Shown here: in pieces, positions 37,126 through 45,477 of the stretch
How the letters are laid out: each line of letters opens with the position of its first letter
How positions within the stretch are numbered: position 1 is the stretch's first letter
Assembly (NCBI GenBank): GCA_003330885.1
Contig: CP030277.1
Location: forward strand, 2,778,001 to 2,842,000
Source: Rhodobiaceae bacterium
Lineage (GTDB): Bacteria; Pseudomonadota; Alphaproteobacteria; Parvibaculales; Parvibaculaceae
Direction of reading: 5' to 3'
Length of the DNA stretch: 64,000 bases
Made by a program: the position numbers and the translations under genes
The notes under the pieces: model-generated
The model's input: only the letters and a program-made list of their open reading frames with translations
Database searches by the model: none
What the model was told of the DNA's origin: nothing

Positions 37126-37881
37126 CTATGAAGTGACGGCCTTTTCGCGAATATGCGCAGTGAATGTCGGCTTGCCACCAGATGTAACCTTGGTAATCGT
37201 CGCTTCGACAGGAAACTCGGTGCCATCTTTGCGAAGTCCCACCACAGCACCACGTTCATTCATGAACCGCGATGCCTGTTTTGATTTGGCGAAGTCCTCA
37301 ATCTCCTTGCCGTGATGTTTTCGAAACCGGTCAGGCAGCAGCATATCAAGTGACTTGCCCATGACCTCTTCTGCCGAGTAGCCGAACATTTTCTCAGCTG
37401 TAAGATTGAAGAAAGTGATGTGTTGTGCCGCATCAACAGAAATGATGGCGTCTGCCGCAACAGCTAGAATGCGGGACATCAAAAGATGTCTTTCCTTCGT
37501 ACGCACCATCTCATCCCGCCGCGCGGAGTGATCCCGCACTGAAATAATGAAACGCTTTTCGCCGTCAAAGGTGGCTTCAGATACGCGCACGTCGACGGGC
37601 ATCTCAAGCCCGTCTTTCGTGCGGCCAGTTAGGTCAAGATAGCGCGACTGGTTTTGCAGCCCTTCTCCCGCCCAACGCGTGAGCCATTTCATGGGGTCAG
37701 CTCGTTGTCCAGGTTGACGCGGGACCAGGGTCTGTATCTCCGCACCCTCCAGTTCCGCTGCTTTGTACCCAAGCAGGTCTTCAAGTGCCCCGTTTACATA
37801 GACGATGCGGCCATCAGGTGTAGAAACAACAACGGCTTCCGGAAGAGAAGCAACCAGTGTCTCATAAAACGCGCCATCCAT
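37126..37881 (-). CDS. PAS-domain sensor protein without an output domain
   Basis: About 251 residues comprising two PAS domains, the first at about 5-125 (EAVVVSTPDGRIVYVNGALE; LGYKAAELEG; KRFIISVRDHSARRDE) and the second at about 135-250 (ADAIISVDAAQHITFFNLTA; MFGYSAEEVMGKSLDMLLPD; KDGTEFPVEATITKV). No histidine kinase, GGDEF, EAL or DNA-binding part follows, and the frame ends soon after the second PAS. It must signal through a partner encoded elsewhere or act as a soluble ligand or redox sensor. The ATG at 37881 has GAGG eight bases upstream. Confidence 0.85.
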   Translation of the reverse strand: MDGAFYETLVASLPEAVVVSTPDGRIVYVNGALEDLLGYKAAELEGAEIQTLVPRQPGQRADPMKWLTRWAGEGLQNQSRYLDLTGRTKDGLEMPVDVRVSEATFDGEKRFIISVRDHSARRDEMVRTKERHLLMSRILAVAADAIISVDAAQHITFFNLTAEKMFGYSAEEVMGKSLDMLLPDRFRKHHGKEIEDFAKSKQASRFMNERGAVVGLRKDGTEFPVEATITKVTSGGKPTFTAHIREKAVTS

Positions 37882-37943
37882 CACAACCACCTCATGTTCT
37901 AAAGACCTTTACCACCTGCATTCCATCAGACAGTGAATGTACC

Positions 37944-37961
37944 CGCGGGCTTAAGCCCGCG
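37944..37961. terminator. Perfect 18-bp palindrome after the diiron-protein gene
   Basis: CGCGGGCTTAAGCCCGCG is a complete palindrome 11 bases past the minus-strand stop. It would fold as a GC-rich hairpin but has no U-run, so it is a weak terminator candidate at best. Confidence 0.45.
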
Positions 37962-37971
37962 AGCGCAGTTC

Positions 37972-39087
37972 TTATTCCGCAGCCGCGACGTTTGCGTCCG
38001 CATCGGGGTTTCCACCTTCCATCGCTTCCAAGACACTCAGGTCTTCGCTGATCGGAATCCCGGCTTCTTCATAGAGCGGACGTGTCCGTTCCGTCACTAG
38101 GCCAACACGCGCGATCGCTGGCATCATCAGATCTTCCAGCGCATGGATCTGGCCCGGGGGCAGGGCTTGAGAAATGCCCATCTCTTCCGCCTCTTCCATT
38201 CCTTTGAAGAAGTCGTCCTGATCGATGCCGCAATTATCCAGCACCATCAGGAAGCCAGGATCAGCACGCGACGCAAGAGACCCGCCCTGCATCTGTGCTG
38301 ACGCCAATACATTGACCGCATCAAACGCAAACTGCGCCATTTCTTCCCGGTCATCTTCGTGCATCTCTGCAAAGACAGGACCCAGATACACATGACCAAA
38401 GGAAACATGTCGGGATTCGTCGCGCATCACGTTGAACGTAAGCTTCTTCAAAAGCGGGCAACTGGTTGTACGATACATATTGTTGAAGGCGCCAAGCGCT
38501 AAGCTCTCAACAATCATGTTCATGCCAATCATCACCTTTTCATGACGGTCTGACTGAAGTGTCGCGTCAATCAACGCCTTGAGCCACGGAGACATGGGGT
38601 AGGTCATCGCGATCTTTTCGCAATATTTGGCATAGACCTCCACATGACGCGCCTCATCCATCGTCTGCGTCGCAGCGTAAAGTTTAGCGCCCGCATCCGG
38701 GACAGAGTGAGTGACGCACGCCGCCGTCATCAGCGCACCTTGCTCTCCGTGCAGAAACTGCGACAGAAGTTGAGCTGTTGAGTGCGCCGTAAAGGTTTCC
38801 TTCTGCGATTTGGAGAGCTTCTGGAAGAACGGGATCTTGTGATAAACGCTTGAGCTCTCCGCAATCAGCGGGTTTGACGGATCGACTTCATGATCCCACG
38901 GCAGCAACTCATCTGAGTCCCACTGGTTCTGCTTCGCGCGCTTATAAAGGTCTTCGACTTTGTCTTGACCGAATTCGTAAGCAAACGACCAGGCAATATC
39001 CATCGGGTTTTTATAAATGTCGTCGGGGTTCATCGTGACCTTCCAGTCACCCTTCTCAACCACATTTGTATTTTGGGGTGCAGTCAT
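37972..39087 (-). CDS. Ferritin-like diiron protein (putative oxygenase/desaturase-like)
   Basis: 371-residue R2-like protein. The carboxylate-bridged diiron ligand set is visible as E115 (HGEQGALM), E145 and H148 (MDEARHVEVY), E194 (MIVESLALGAF), and E224 and H227 (RDESRHVSFG), that is two E-x-x-H motifs each preceded by a helix glutamate. Such proteins activate oxygen for hydroxylation, N-oxygenation or desaturation and need an electron donor. A 2Fe-2S ferredoxin gene lies 130 bases upstream on the same strand, and both genes have the same 18-base sequence upstream. The substrate is unknown. A good candidate for a lipid or hydrocarbon oxygenase. Confidence 0.85.
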   Translation of the reverse strand: MTAPQNTNVVEKGDWKVTMNPDDIYKNPMDIAWSFAYEFGQDKVEDLYKRAKQNQWDSDELLPWDHEVDPSNPLIAESSSVYHKIPFFQKLSKSQKETFTAHSTAQLLSQFLHGEQGALMTAACVTHSVPDAGAKLYAATQTMDEARHVEVYAKYCEKIAMTYPMSPWLKALIDATLQSDRHEKVMIGMNMIVESLALGAFNNMYRTTSCPLLKKLTFNVMRDESRHVSFGHVYLGPVFAEMHEDDREEMAQFAFDAVNVLASAQMQGGSLASRADPGFLMVLDNCGIDQDDFFKGMEEAEEMGISQALPPGQIHALEDLMMPAIARVGLVTERTRPLYEEAGIPISEDLSVLEAMEGGNPDADANVAAAE

Positions 39088-39151
39088 TCATTCCTCCTGT
39101 GCGCCATATGGGCGTCATGCGTCTCGCTAATCACCCGGCCGACACGCCAAT

Positions 39152-39171
39152 AATGACGCCTGCGTCATTTT
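39152..39171. promoter_or_regulatory. Shared operator-like palindrome, copy 1 (diiron gene promoter)
   Basis: AATGACGC-CT-GCGTCATT is a perfect 8-bp inverted repeat 65-82 bases upstream of the diiron-gene ATG. The 18-base block TGACGCCTGCGTCATTTT recurs exactly at 39615-39632 before the ferredoxin gene. It is a strong candidate for the binding site of the adjacent TetR regulator. Confidence 0.7.
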
Positions 39172-39217
39172 TTGATTTGACGTGAATCAAATGGGTGAAT
39201 TTTCTTTTGGAGAAAAC

Positions 39218-39538
39218 TCAATACTGGCGCTCAGGCATCAGCACCGTCATGCCTTCGAGCTCATCAGATACTTTGATCTGGCAACTCAGCCGACTGGTCT
39301 CGTTCACATCAAACGCAAAATCGAGCATGTCTTTTTCAAGCTCATCAATGGGCCCTACCTTTTCCGCCCATTCTTCCGGGATGTAGCAGTGACAGGTGGC
39401 GCAGGCACAGGCCCCGCCACAATCCCCGTCGATCCCCGGCACCGTGTATTTTATGGCGCCTTCCATGAGGGTCAGGCCGTTGGTGACATCCACCTCATGT
39501 TCGGTCCCGCCAAACTCCACAAACTTGATTTTCGTCAT
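39218..39538 (-). CDS. 2Fe-2S ferredoxin (adrenodoxin/putidaredoxin type)
   Basis: 106-residue electron carrier. Cluster cysteines are C40, C46 and C49 in GDCGGACACATCHCYIPEEW, plus C86 in RLSCQIKVSDEL, the C-x5-C-x2-C-x(36-37)-C pattern of P450-serving ferredoxins. The C-terminal MTVLMPERQY is also typical of this group. It probably donates electrons to the diiron protein and may also serve the CYP153-like P450. It has its own upstream copy of the operator-like sequence and is separated from the diiron gene by 130 bases. Confidence 0.93.
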   Translation of the reverse strand: MTKIKFVEFGGTEHEVDVTNGLTLMEGAIKYTVPGIDGDCGGACACATCHCYIPEEWAEKVGPIDELEKDMLDFAFDVNETSRLSCQIKVSDELEGMTVLMPERQY

Positions 39539-39614
39539 GCAACCACCGCTCCCAAAGATCCTGGAAAAAGCCAGTTCAGAGCCCTTTCACCAATTAATTG
39601 GCGCAACACTAACG

Positions 39615-39632
39615 TGACGCCTGCGTCATTTT
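39615..39632. promoter_or_regulatory. Shared operator-like palindrome, copy 2 (ferredoxin / TetR intergenic)
   Basis: TGACGC-CT-GCGTCA palindrome lying between the divergent ferredoxin and TetR genes, with the TTTT extension identical to the copy at 39154-39171. It lies 77 bases upstream of the ferredoxin ATG and 45 bases upstream of the TetR -35 box. Confidence 0.7.
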
Positions 39633-39676
39633 CTTTGACTTGCGTCAAGAGCCGTCACACCATCCCAATGTTGCTG

Positions 39677-39705
39677 TTGACAACATCGAGGCCGTCCATT
39701 AGAAA
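39677..39705 (+). promoter_or_regulatory. Sigma-70-type promoter of the TetR-desaturase operon
   Basis: TTGACA (39677-39682), 17-base spacer, TAGAAA (39700-39705), about 28 bases before the TetR ATG at 39734. Confidence 0.6.
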
Positions 39706-39733
39706 TGTAGTCACCGACAACATGGAAGTTCAA

Positions 39734-40336
39734 ATGACCTACCACCACGGCAACCTGAAACAGGCTCTTCTCGACAGAGCAGCAGAAGTGATCGCTGACC
39801 AGGGAATAGAAGCCTTAAGTTTGCGCGCATTGGCGAGAGATGTCGGTGTGTCTCATGCAGCACCTGCCAGACATTTCAGAGACAAGAAGGCGCTCTTGAG
39901 CGCGCTGGCGACAGAAGGCTACCTAAGGTTCAGCGCTTATGTGACCAACGCAGCTGAACAGGCTGGGAGCGATCCCGTTGCCAGATATAACGCCATGGGC
40001 AGGTCCGTCATCCGCTTCGCCCTGACCCATCCAGCCTATTACACCACCTTCAATCATCCGGACGTAACACAGCAGGCAGATGAAGACCTGCTGAAGAGTC
40101 ACAGGGAATATATGGAGATTGTCATGCTGGCGGCAGCAGAAGCCCAAGCCGCCGGTTGGCAGCCTGATATCGACCCGCTCGTGCTCATGGCCTTTTCGTC
40201 TGCGGCGGCAACGGGCGCCGCAAACATGGTCACCAATAGACGCGGCAGCGACATATTTGAAGGCCGAGACCTCGAAGACCTCGCCGAACAAATTATCAAT
40301 CTTGTGGTCCCGCCCAGTGCGGAACTGTGCGTTTGA
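39734..40336 (+). CDS. TetR-family regulator with WHG-type C-terminal domain
   Basis: 200 residues. The start MTYHHGNLKQALLDRAAEVI is the typical opening of this TetR subfamily, and GGAAG lies five bases upstream of the ATG at 39734. The helix-turn-helix is LSLRALARDVGVSHAAPARHF with the recognition region RDKKALLSALATEGY. The C-terminal part (ALTHPAYYTTFNHPDV) matches the WHG dimerisation domain. It is divergent from the ferredoxin and diiron genes, which share an operator-like palindrome, and leads an operon with a micro-membrane protein and a desaturase, so it probably controls all of them. Confidence 0.93.
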   Translation: MTYHHGNLKQALLDRAAEVIADQGIEALSLRALARDVGVSHAAPARHFRDKKALLSALATEGYLRFSAYVTNAAEQAGSDPVARYNAMGRSVIRFALTHPAYYTTFNHPDVTQQADEDLLKSHREYMEIVMLAAAEAQAAGWQPDIDPLVLMAFSSAAATGAANMVTNRRGSDIFEGRDLEDLAEQIINLVVPPSAELCV

Positions 40337-40354
40337 GCACGGAGGAGACACTAA

Positions 40355-40546
40355 ATGGAACTCTTGAAAGCAATTTTCCCGTGGGGGCCTGTTCTCTTTG
40401 GCCTTGGGTTTCTTGCACCACTGATCGCCGCGATCATGACGAGCATCGGATTAACTGCGCCGCTCGGTCTTACCGAAATTCAAACAGGTCTGATCATCGG
40501 CGGCACCTGGGGTCTTATCGCAAAGTTCGGAGGACGGTGGATATGA
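40355..40546 (+). CDS. 63-residue double-helix membrane protein coupled to the desaturase
   Basis: Unknown small protein with two hydrophobic helices (about 9-31, PWGPVLFGLGFLAPLIAAIM, and 41-57, TEIQTGLIIGGTWGLIAKFG). It has a strong ribosome-binding site GGAGGAG before its ATG. Its stop overlaps the desaturase start as ATGA, so expression is coupled. It starts 18 bases after the TetR stop. Likely a membrane accessory subunit of the desaturase (inference from context). Confidence 0.78.
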   Translation: MELLKAIFPWGPVLFGLGFLAPLIAAIMTSIGLTAPLGLTEIQTGLIIGGTWGLIAKFGGRWI

Positions 40547-41442
40547 GTTTCACAGAAGCACAAAGTCCCGCAGCAGTGGGCAAAGACGAAGAGCGCCGCC
40601 TCTATCGCGAAGAAATCGCCATCGCAAAAAAGTATATTGGCCCTTTTCCGGTTGTGATGGCGCTCTGGTGCTTTTCCAACCTTCTCTGCTGGTTTGCACT
40701 TTGGCCCCTGGCGATCTTCGATGTCATTCCTCTATGGGCAGGCTTCATCATTGCCACGGCCAATGTAGCACTCTGTTATCTCCCCTCTCATGAAGCGCAA
40801 CACTCAAATTATGCCAACCCGGGTACACCCCTTCGCTGGCTAAATGAACTGATCGGCTATGTGTCAACGATCCCGCTGGTATTGCCGTTCAAGGTCGCGC
40901 GCTACACCCATATGCTTCACCACAAGCACACAAACGATCCAAAGCTCGATCCGGATTATGAAGTGATCGCGCCCACATGGCAGCAGGCGGTCCTCAAGAC
41001 AATCCGTCGTATGCAACCGGCTTTCCCCAACTCCTACGGCGTCGTTCTGTCAGAAAACGCGGACGATCCCGCGGCACAGCGCGCTGGCCTGGAAGGCATG
41101 GTGCAGTCTCTCGCCTATTGGGGCATTCTCTGCGCGCTTGCCTGGAGCGGCTATGCATTAGAGGCGGCCTTTCTGTGGTGGATCCCACGCATGCTCGGCA
41201 CCATCTACATCTCTCTTTTCCTCAGCTGGTGGCCACACCATCCGATGAATGAGATGGGGCGCTATCGCAACACGCGCTCGTTCAGCCACAAACTGGGAAA
41301 CATCGTGGCGTTTGGTATGGAAGACCACATCATCCACCATCTGCATCCCGGCATGCCGCTTAACCGCAACAAGGCAGCCTTTCGTGAACTGCGGCCAATT
41401 CTGGAAGCCCGCGGATGCCGCTTGGAAGATCACCACGGCTGA
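40543..41442 (+). CDS. Membrane fatty-acid desaturase/hydroxylase family protein
   Basis: 299-residue integral membrane diiron enzyme. Histidine boxes are HEAQH (83-87), HMLHHKH (123-129) and HIIHHLHPGMP (262-272), with hydrophobic helices between (VVMALWCFSNLLCWFALWPL; PLWAGFIIATANVALCYL; YISLFLSWW). This set fits fatty-acid desaturase-like enzymes (also carotenoid hydroxylases and ketolases). It lacks the NYxEHYG motif of AlkB alkane hydroxylases. GGAGGA precedes the ATG at 40543. It is last in the TetR-led operon; the adjacent ferredoxin is an obvious electron donor candidate. Confidence 0.88.
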   Translation: MSFTEAQSPAAVGKDEERRLYREEIAIAKKYIGPFPVVMALWCFSNLLCWFALWPLAIFDVIPLWAGFIIATANVALCYLPSHEAQHSNYANPGTPLRWLNELIGYVSTIPLVLPFKVARYTHMLHHKHTNDPKLDPDYEVIAPTWQQAVLKTIRRMQPAFPNSYGVVLSENADDPAAQRAGLEGMVQSLAYWGILCALAWSGYALEAAFLWWIPRMLGTIYISLFLSWWPHHPMNEMGRYRNTRSFSHKLGNIVAFGMEDHIIHHLHPGMPLNRNKAAFRELRPILEARGCRLEDHHG

Positions 41443-41581
41443 CCACCTAAATTCCAAGCCTTACATGATCCGTATCAAAGCGAACTTGCAGCTTTTCGAC
41501 CACTCTACCTAAAGACGCGCATAGTGCGGCCACAAACGGGAACAAAACCGTCGGCCGGGTTTTATCGCAAAGGTGGTCATC

Positions 41582-42706
41582 ATGATTGGCGCAAGCCTCA
41601 CGCTTATCGAAGTCTTTGGAATCAAAATCAGGGTCAACATCAGCTGGGCGTTTATCGCCATCTTGTTGGCATGGGGGCTGGCTGAGGGCTATTTCCCTAC
41701 CATCCACGAGCAACTTCCCCACGCGACCTATTGGTGGATGAGCATTGTTGCCGTCCTGGGTCTGTTCGCGTCCATCTTATTGCATGAGCTTGCCCACTCG
41801 CTGGTGGCCCGTGCTTACGGCATGGAAATCACGGGCATCACACTCTGGCTGCTCGGCGGCATTGCGGAACTGAAGGGCGAACCTCCATCGCCAAAAGTCG
41901 AACTCCTCATGGCCATTGCAGGTCCGGCAATGAGCGTCTTCCTCGGCACTCTGTTTTGGTTGAGTGCCGGAGCCTTGGAAGCTTTCGTGTCTGTCGCCAC
42001 CGTTTTGAGTTATCTCGGCATGCTCAATCTCATTCTGGCCGCCTTCAACATGGTGCCAGCCTTTCCCCTCGACGGCGGCAGGGTCGCCCGCGCCATCATC
42101 TGGATGCGCACCGGAGACTATCTGGCAGCAACGAAGAAAGCCGCGCGCATGGGGTCACTCTTCGGCTTGGGGCTCATTATAGTTGGACTGATGGGCTTGG
42201 TAACCGGTGCAGGTTTCGCGAGCCTTTGGTGGGTCGTGCTTGGCATGTTCGTGCGCTTTGCAGCCGACTCTTCAAACTTCCAGGCACAGACCAAGAATGT
42301 GCTCGCGCAGAAAGCGGTGCGGGAATTCATGACACCCAACCCCATTACCGTTTCCGCTGAAACCTCCGTCGCCGATCTGATCGCAAACTATATCTACCAC
42401 TACGACTTTGAGTTTTTTCCCGTCACGGATGGCGGGCGCATCGTCGGGAGCGTCAGCCTTCACGAGGCTCGGACGATCCCCTTGGACCGACACGAGCAAA
42501 CCCTGGTGCGCGAGATCATGAAACCGATCACTGCCGATGCTATTGCGAGCCCCGGCGACCTTGCAGCAAACATGATGACCAGAATGCAGGAGACCGGGGC
42601 CAGCCTGCTCATGGTGATGGATCGGGAAGAATTGGTGGGTGTGATCGCGACAAAAGACCTGCTCCGCATCGTCGCCATTCAATCAGCACTCGAACAACCA
42701 GAATAA
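41582..42706 (+). CDS. Site-2 protease family zinc metalloprotease with CBS domains
   Basis: 374-residue intramembrane protease of the M50B type. The zinc motif is HELAH (68-72) in the helix SILLHELAHSLVARAYG; the third ligand is D164 in NMVPAFPLDGGRVAR. Six or so helices precede two C-terminal CBS domains (about 250-370; REFMTPNPITVSAETSVADL, VREIMKPITADAIASPGDLA) that probably sense nucleotides. The ATG at 41582 has AAGGTGG upstream; a GTG at 41573 adds three residues. It could cleave a membrane-bound regulator; no anti-sigma factor is nearby. Confidence 0.92.
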   Translation: MIGASLTLIEVFGIKIRVNISWAFIAILLAWGLAEGYFPTIHEQLPHATYWWMSIVAVLGLFASILLHELAHSLVARAYGMEITGITLWLLGGIAELKGEPPSPKVELLMAIAGPAMSVFLGTLFWLSAGALEAFVSVATVLSYLGMLNLILAAFNMVPAFPLDGGRVARAIIWMRTGDYLAATKKAARMGSLFGLGLIIVGLMGLVTGAGFASLWWVVLGMFVRFAADSSNFQAQTKNVLAQKAVREFMTPNPITVSAETSVADLIANYIYHYDFEFFPVTDGGRIVGSVSLHEARTIPLDRHEQTLVREIMKPITADAIASPGDLAANMMTRMQETGASLLMVMDREELVGVIATKDLLRIVAIQSALEQPE

Positions 42707-42883
42707 TCGCATCTGGCAATCTGTCCTTTACGCTACGTCAAATCCCTGCTCACGCTTTCAATATGACTTTTTGTCAGTTTTTTGTTCACAGACGTCGGGC
42801 GAGGCTCTAACATTTCCCCATCGACATTCACGAATGGCGGCAGTGAGCCGCACCAACATTGAAATGACCCCGGGAGGTGCTCC

Positions 42884-44689
42884 ATGAGCGAGCAAGCAAC
42901 GAACGCAGCGATTGATTTCGATCCCAATGCCCTGCGCGACAAATATCGCGAAGAGCGGGACAAGCGCCTGCGCACTGACGGCAATGAGCAATATGTCGAG
43001 ATCAAAGGCCAATACGCCCACTACCTCGAAGACCCCTATGTGGAAGAGCGCATCGAGCGCGACCCGATGACCGACCAAGTCGATGTTGTCGTGATTGGGG
43101 GCGGCTTTGGCGGCCTGCTTGCTGGCGCGCGTCTGCGCGAAGCAGGTGTCAAAGACCTGCGCATGATCGAAAAAGGCAGCGAGTTTGGTGGCACCTGGTA
43201 TTGGAACCGCTATCCGGGCGCCGCCTGCGATATTGAATCCTATGTCTACCTTCCGCTTCTGGAAGAGACCGGCTTCATGCCTGTGGAGAAATATACCCGC
43301 GCACCAGAAATTCTTGAGCACTCCAAACGCATCGCGAAGAAATACGACCTCTACAACAATGCAGCCCTGCAGACAGAAGTCGAAGAAGTCCGTTGGGACG
43401 AAAGCCTGGCGCGCTGGATCATCAAAACCAATCGTGGCGATGCCATGAAGGCGAAGTTCGTCATCATGTCGAACGGCCCGCTGAACCGACCGAAACTTCC
43501 TGGCATCAAAGGCGTTGAAACCTTCAAAGGTCACACGTTCCACACCAGCCGCTGGGACTATAATTACACAGGCGGCAGTCCAACTGGCGGCCTCACGAAA
43601 CTCAAAGGCAAAAAAGTCGGCATCATCGGCACCGGCGCAACCGCCGTTCAATGTGTGCCGCATCTGGCGGAAGGTGCAGACGAGCTCTATGTCTTCCAGC
43701 GCACGCCATCTTCAATTGACGTTCGAGGCGACCGCGAAACAGATTGGGACTGGGCAAAGACCCTGGAGCCCGGCTGGCACAAGCACCGCATGGAGAATTT
43801 CAACATTCTCGTCTCCGGCGGCTTCGCAGAAGAAGACCTAGTGAATGACGGCTGGACAGAGATCATCCGCAACCTTCTCTTCATCGCAAGCCAGGGCGAC
43901 AATAAAAACCTGTCACCAGAAAAACTTGCAGAGATTGCAGAACTCGCTGACTTCAAAAAGATGGAGCAGGTGCGTGCCCGCGTCGATGAAGTCATCAAGG
44001 ACCCAGCCGTCGCAGAAGCGCTGAAGCCCTGGTATCGCCAGTTCTGTAAGCGCCCCTGTTTCCACGATGACTATCTCGCTGCCTTCAACAAGCCGAACGT
44101 CCATCTGATCGATACAGACGGCAAAGGCGTAGACAGGATCAACGAAACAAGCGTCTTCGCAAATGGCGAAGAGTTTGAACTCGACTGCCTGATCTATGCG
44201 ACAGGCTTTGAAGTCGGCACGGAATATACCCGCCGCTCGGGCTTTGAGCTTTATGGCCGTGGCGGTCAGTCGCTAACCGACACCTGGGCCGATGGTGTGC
44301 AGACACTCTATGGCATGCACGTACACAATTTCCCCAATGTCTTCATTATGGGCGGGGCACAGGCTGGCTTCACGGCGAACTACCCGCACCTTCTGGAAGA
44401 GCAGAGCAATCACATTGCCTGGCTGCTTGATGAAGCAAAGAAACGCCAGGCGTCCATCATTGAAGCCTCGGAAGAAGGTCAGTCCGCCTGGGTCGAAGAA
44501 ATCCTCGACAAGGCGGCCATGCGCACCAAGTTCCTGGAGGAGTGCACACCTGGCTATTACAACAATGAAGGCAAGGCCTCAGAGCGCACAGTTCAGAACG
44601 CGCCCTATGGCGGCGGGTCCGTCGAGTATTTCAAGATCCTCGACAAGTGGCGCAATGAAGGCGAGATGAGCGGGCTGGAGCTGAACTAA
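42884..44689 (+). CDS. Flavin-dependent monooxygenase, Baeyer-Villiger type (NAD(P)/FAD)
   Basis: 601-residue class B flavoprotein monooxygenase. FAD-binding GGGFGG (72-77) follows IGGG-type strand VVVIGGG. The BVMO fingerprint F-x-G-x3-H-x3-W is FKGHTFHTSRWD (214-225), and the NADPH Rossmann motif is GTGATA (249-254). It oxidises ketones to esters or lactones, or hydroxylates N/S. An N-terminal extension of about 60 residues is typical of steroid and cyclododecanone-type BVMOs. A ribosome-binding site (GGGAGG) precedes the ATG at 42884. A decayed copy of its last ~60 codons and terminator lies 1.3 kb downstream. Confidence 0.92.
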   Translation: MSEQATNAAIDFDPNALRDKYREERDKRLRTDGNEQYVEIKGQYAHYLEDPYVEERIERDPMTDQVDVVVIGGGFGGLLAGARLREAGVKDLRMIEKGSEFGGTWYWNRYPGAACDIESYVYLPLLEETGFMPVEKYTRAPEILEHSKRIAKKYDLYNNAALQTEVEEVRWDESLARWIIKTNRGDAMKAKFVIMSNGPLNRPKLPGIKGVETFKGHTFHTSRWDYNYTGGSPTGGLTKLKGKKVGIIGTGATAVQCVPHLAEGADELYVFQRTPSSIDVRGDRETDWDWAKTLEPGWHKHRMENFNILVSGGFAEEDLVNDGWTEIIRNLLFIASQGDNKNLSPEKLAEIAELADFKKMEQVRARVDEVIKDPAVAEALKPWYRQFCKRPCFHDDYLAAFNKPNVHLIDTDGKGVDRINETSVFANGEEFELDCLIYATGFEVGTEYTRRSGFELYGRGGQSLTDTWADGVQTLYGMHVHNFPNVFIMGGAQAGFTANYPHLLEEQSNHIAWLLDEAKKRQASIIEASEEGQSAWVEEILDKAAMRTKFLEECTPGYYNNEGKASERTVQNAPYGGGSVEYFKILDKWRNEGEMSGLELN

Positions 44690-44728
44690 GCTCAACTCAT
44701 CAGCACTGAAACGGCCCCCAAAACAATC

Positions 44729-44758
44729 AAGGGCGCTTCCAACGAAGCGCCCTTTTTT
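44729..44758 (+). terminator. Rho-independent terminator of the monooxygenase gene
   Basis: AAGGGCGCTT, six-base loop, AAGCGCCCTT and a T-run. A degraded relative is seen at 46137-46166. Confidence 0.9.
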
Positions 44759-44790
44759 GTGGCACGCAAAACGGTAGTGACACGCGCGAC

Positions 44791-45432
44791 CTAAGCGACC
44801 TGCGTTACGATGGTCTCCCGTGACTTGCGGACCTTTTTCATCGGCAGCAACCAGTCACCTGTTGGGTCACGGTACCCAAGCGGCAAAAGAACCACCGAGC
44901 GAAGCCCGCGTTCTTTTAAGCCCAGGATTTTATCAACTTCAGCAGGGTCGAAACCTTCCATGGGCGTGCTGTCGACTTCCTGCTCAGCGGCGGCAATGAG
45001 TGCAAATCCCAAAGCGATGTAAGCTTGGCGGGCGGCGTGGGCGTAATTGACCTCTGCATCCCGCGGCACATACATCGCTTTTAGATTGTCGTAATAAGCA
45101 TTCAGCATTGGAATCTCACCGCGCTCTTCCGTCATATGCTGCGTGACAGCATCAATGCGCTCCTCGGTGTAATTGTCCCAGGCAGCAAACACCAGAAGAT
45201 GAGAGCCGTCCGTGATCGGCGACTGATCGTGGGCAACTTTACGAATTTCGCCCAGCACATCCGGGTTCGTGACCACGAGTAGCTCAAACGGCTGAGTGCC
45301 GCTCGACGTCGGCGTCATGCGGACCGCCTCAACAATGGCATCAACCTTGTCCTGCGGCACGGGCTTCGTTGGATCCATTTTCTTCGTGGCGTAGCGCCAG
45401 TTCAGGAGGTCTTTGAGTGTCTTGTTGGTCAT
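44791..45432 (-). CDS. NAD(P)H-dependent nitroreductase family flavoprotein
   Basis: 213-residue FMN enzyme of the NfsB/MhqN-like type that reduces nitro groups, quinones or enones. N-terminal LLNWRYATKKMDPTKPVPQD and RMTPTSSGTQPFELLVVTNP are the conserved FMN-binding segments (S-S-G-T-Q). The C-terminal GLKERGLRSVVLLPLGYRDP is the usual glycine-rich FMN loop region. It is divergent from an HxlR regulator with a Cys-x2-Cys motif, an arrangement known for quinone/electrophile-responsive nitroreductase pairs. Confidence 0.93.
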   Translation of the reverse strand: MTNKTLKDLLNWRYATKKMDPTKPVPQDKVDAIVEAVRMTPTSSGTQPFELLVVTNPDVLGEIRKVAHDQSPITDGSHLLVFAAWDNYTEERIDAVTQHMTEERGEIPMLNAYYDNLKAMYVPRDAEVNYAHAARQAYIALGFALIAAAEQEVDSTPMEGFDPAEVDKILGLKERGLRSVVLLPLGYRDPTGDWLLPMKKVRKSRETIVTQVA

Positions 45433-45477
45433 TCTTCAGGTCCTATTGTGGGCATCGACAGAAAGCAGTATACTTTT

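Noticed and set aside
42762-42787. Possible terminator TGAC-TTTTT-GTCA-GTTTTTT after the site-2 protease
   Set aside because: The stem is only four base pairs, too weak to call.
42758-43663. 301-residue open frame antisense to the BVMO gene
   Set aside because: It is the complement of a well-supported gene with strong codon constraint; the translated sequence shows no domain.
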